In this document: positions 51,887 through 52,301 of the stretch, one piece after another | How positions within the stretch are numbered: the first letter of the stretch is position 1 | Layout of the letters: every line of letters starts with the position of its first letter | Assembly (NCBI GenBank): GCA_002286855.1 | Contig: NRSV01000116.1 | Span: 1 to 52,301, forward strand | Source: Bipolaris cookei | Taxonomy: Eukaryota > Ascomycota > Dothideomycetes > Pleosporales > Pleosporaceae | Direction: 5' to 3' | DNA: 52,301 nucleotides | The notes under the pieces: generated by a model | What the model was told of the DNA's origin: nothing | Seen by the model: the letters and a program-made list of their open reading frames with translations, nothing else | The model's database searches: none | Program-made: the position numbers and the translations under genes

Positions 51887-52204
51887 TGTCACAGTAACCA
51901 CCGGGTTGCCGTAACACTGTTACAAGTAACAAAAAGGATCCTCTCCTTGACAAGTGACGAGATGGCCGAAGGCCTAAGGACGTCCACGTCAGAAGGTAAT
52001 GATCATCGCGGGACTAGGTCACGTGATGTGCCATCCCGCCAAGAGCAACCATCCAAGGGATGGCAGGGAAGTAAGGGATGGCAGGACTGGAAGCAATGAG
52101 GATATAAGGATGGATGGGTTTCATTATTACTCTCGTTGTGGTCAACTCAAATTGTACTTTCTTACTAGTATCTTTACTTAACAAGATTGTTATTTGTTAG
52201 TCTA
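51887..52204 (+). mobile_element. Gypsy-type LTR fragment, cut by the next element
   Basis: Starts TGTCACAGTAACCACCGGGT and continues GCCGTAACACTGTTACAAGT. It has a GATATAAGGATGGATGGGTT promoter-like part near 52,098 and a T-rich leader. This matches the layout of gypsy-type LTRs in related fungi. It is interrupted at 52,205 by the TA of a TIR element, so its 3' end is not in place. Confidence 0.5.
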
Positions 52205-52206
52205 TA

Positions 52207-52301
52207 ACGTGACTGCATAGCGAGCGCGCCAGCTAAGCGAGCGCGCCACCCTAAATCTCACCAAAAACCCCCAACTACAAAGGTCTATATCTCAACAACT
52301 A
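52207..52301 (+). mobile_element. Left end of another Fot-type TIR element, truncated by the window
   Basis: After TA (52205-52206) the sequence starts ACGTGACTGCATAGCGAGCG, sharing the ACGTG start and GCGAG subterminal character of the other Fot-type elements here. A 13-bp motif AGCGAGCGCGCCA is repeated at 52219-52231 and 52236-52248. The rest lies outside the window. Confidence 0.55.

Noticed and set aside
1..52301. Secondary-metabolite cluster and tRNA genes
   Set aside because: No polyketide synthase, NRPS, terpene synthase or P450 motifs were seen, and no GGTTCGAATCC-type B box with a matching tRNA fold was found.

Overview
The window looks like nuclear DNA of a filamentous ascomycete, most likely a Dothideomycete of the order Pleosporales. 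The grounds are short introns (44 to about 90 nt) with GTATGT/GTAAGT donors and CTAAC-type branch sites, intron-containing orthologues of Mediator, TFIID, dynactin and respiratory-chain genes, a (6-4) photolyase/cryptochrome, CFEM-type secreted proteins, and pogo/Fot, Tc1, hAT, Tad-type LINE and LTR debris with C-to-T stop mutations of the kind repeat-induced point mutation (RIP) leaves. The species cannot be fixed from sequence reading alone.

Positions 1-29,400 are a gene-dense, GC-rich housekeeping region. In order it holds MED15 (-), a 3.3 kb gene-free stretch, COX9 (-), TAF8 (+), a RecA/Rad51-like ATPase (+), mitochondrial ribosomal protein MRPL20 (-), the Cys-Gly dipeptidase DUG1 (-), glycogenin (-), (6-4) photolyase/CryA (+), dynactin p62 (-), NDUFAF5 (+), a fungal protein of unknown function (+) and a secreted glutaminase A-type protein (+). 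Most are spliced. COX9, and the full forms of TAF8, DUG1, glycogenin, NDUFAF5 and gtaA, only appear once introns are removed.

Positions 29,400-39,350 are sparse and more AT-rich. They hold weak orphan ORFs, a spliced CFEM-type secreted protein, a three-exon QCR8, a broken LINE 3' end and a short pogo-type element whose reading frame keeps the DNA-binding and zinc-knuckle ends of a transposase but not its catalytic core. AFG3 (m-AAA protease, 39,769-42,460) is an island of conserved sequence.

Positions 42,500-52,301 are a nest of transposon remains: a Tad-like LINE ORF1 relic with a 292-bp insertion, two Fot/pogo elements with TA target duplications (one full-length but dead, one internally deleted with 65-bp perfect inverted repeats), a Tc1-like relic carrying a 149-bp hAT-type MITE with an 8-bp target duplication, solo LTR-like repeats, and the start of another TIR element at the window end. 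Two small spliced secreted-protein genes lie inside this nest: a 93-aa protein with eight cysteines in its mature part (46,031-46,402, -) and a 147-aa protein (48,929-49,418, +). With the CFEM gene, these are the effector-like candidates, and they are the most interesting part of the window.

Functionally the conserved genes group only loosely. Five encode nuclear-encoded mitochondrial proteins (COX9, MRPL20, NDUFAF5, QCR8, AFG3), two are general transcription factors (MED15, TAF8), and DUG1 and gtaA handle glutathione/peptide and glutamine breakdown. They are on both strands with separate promoters, so no operon-like unit is implied.
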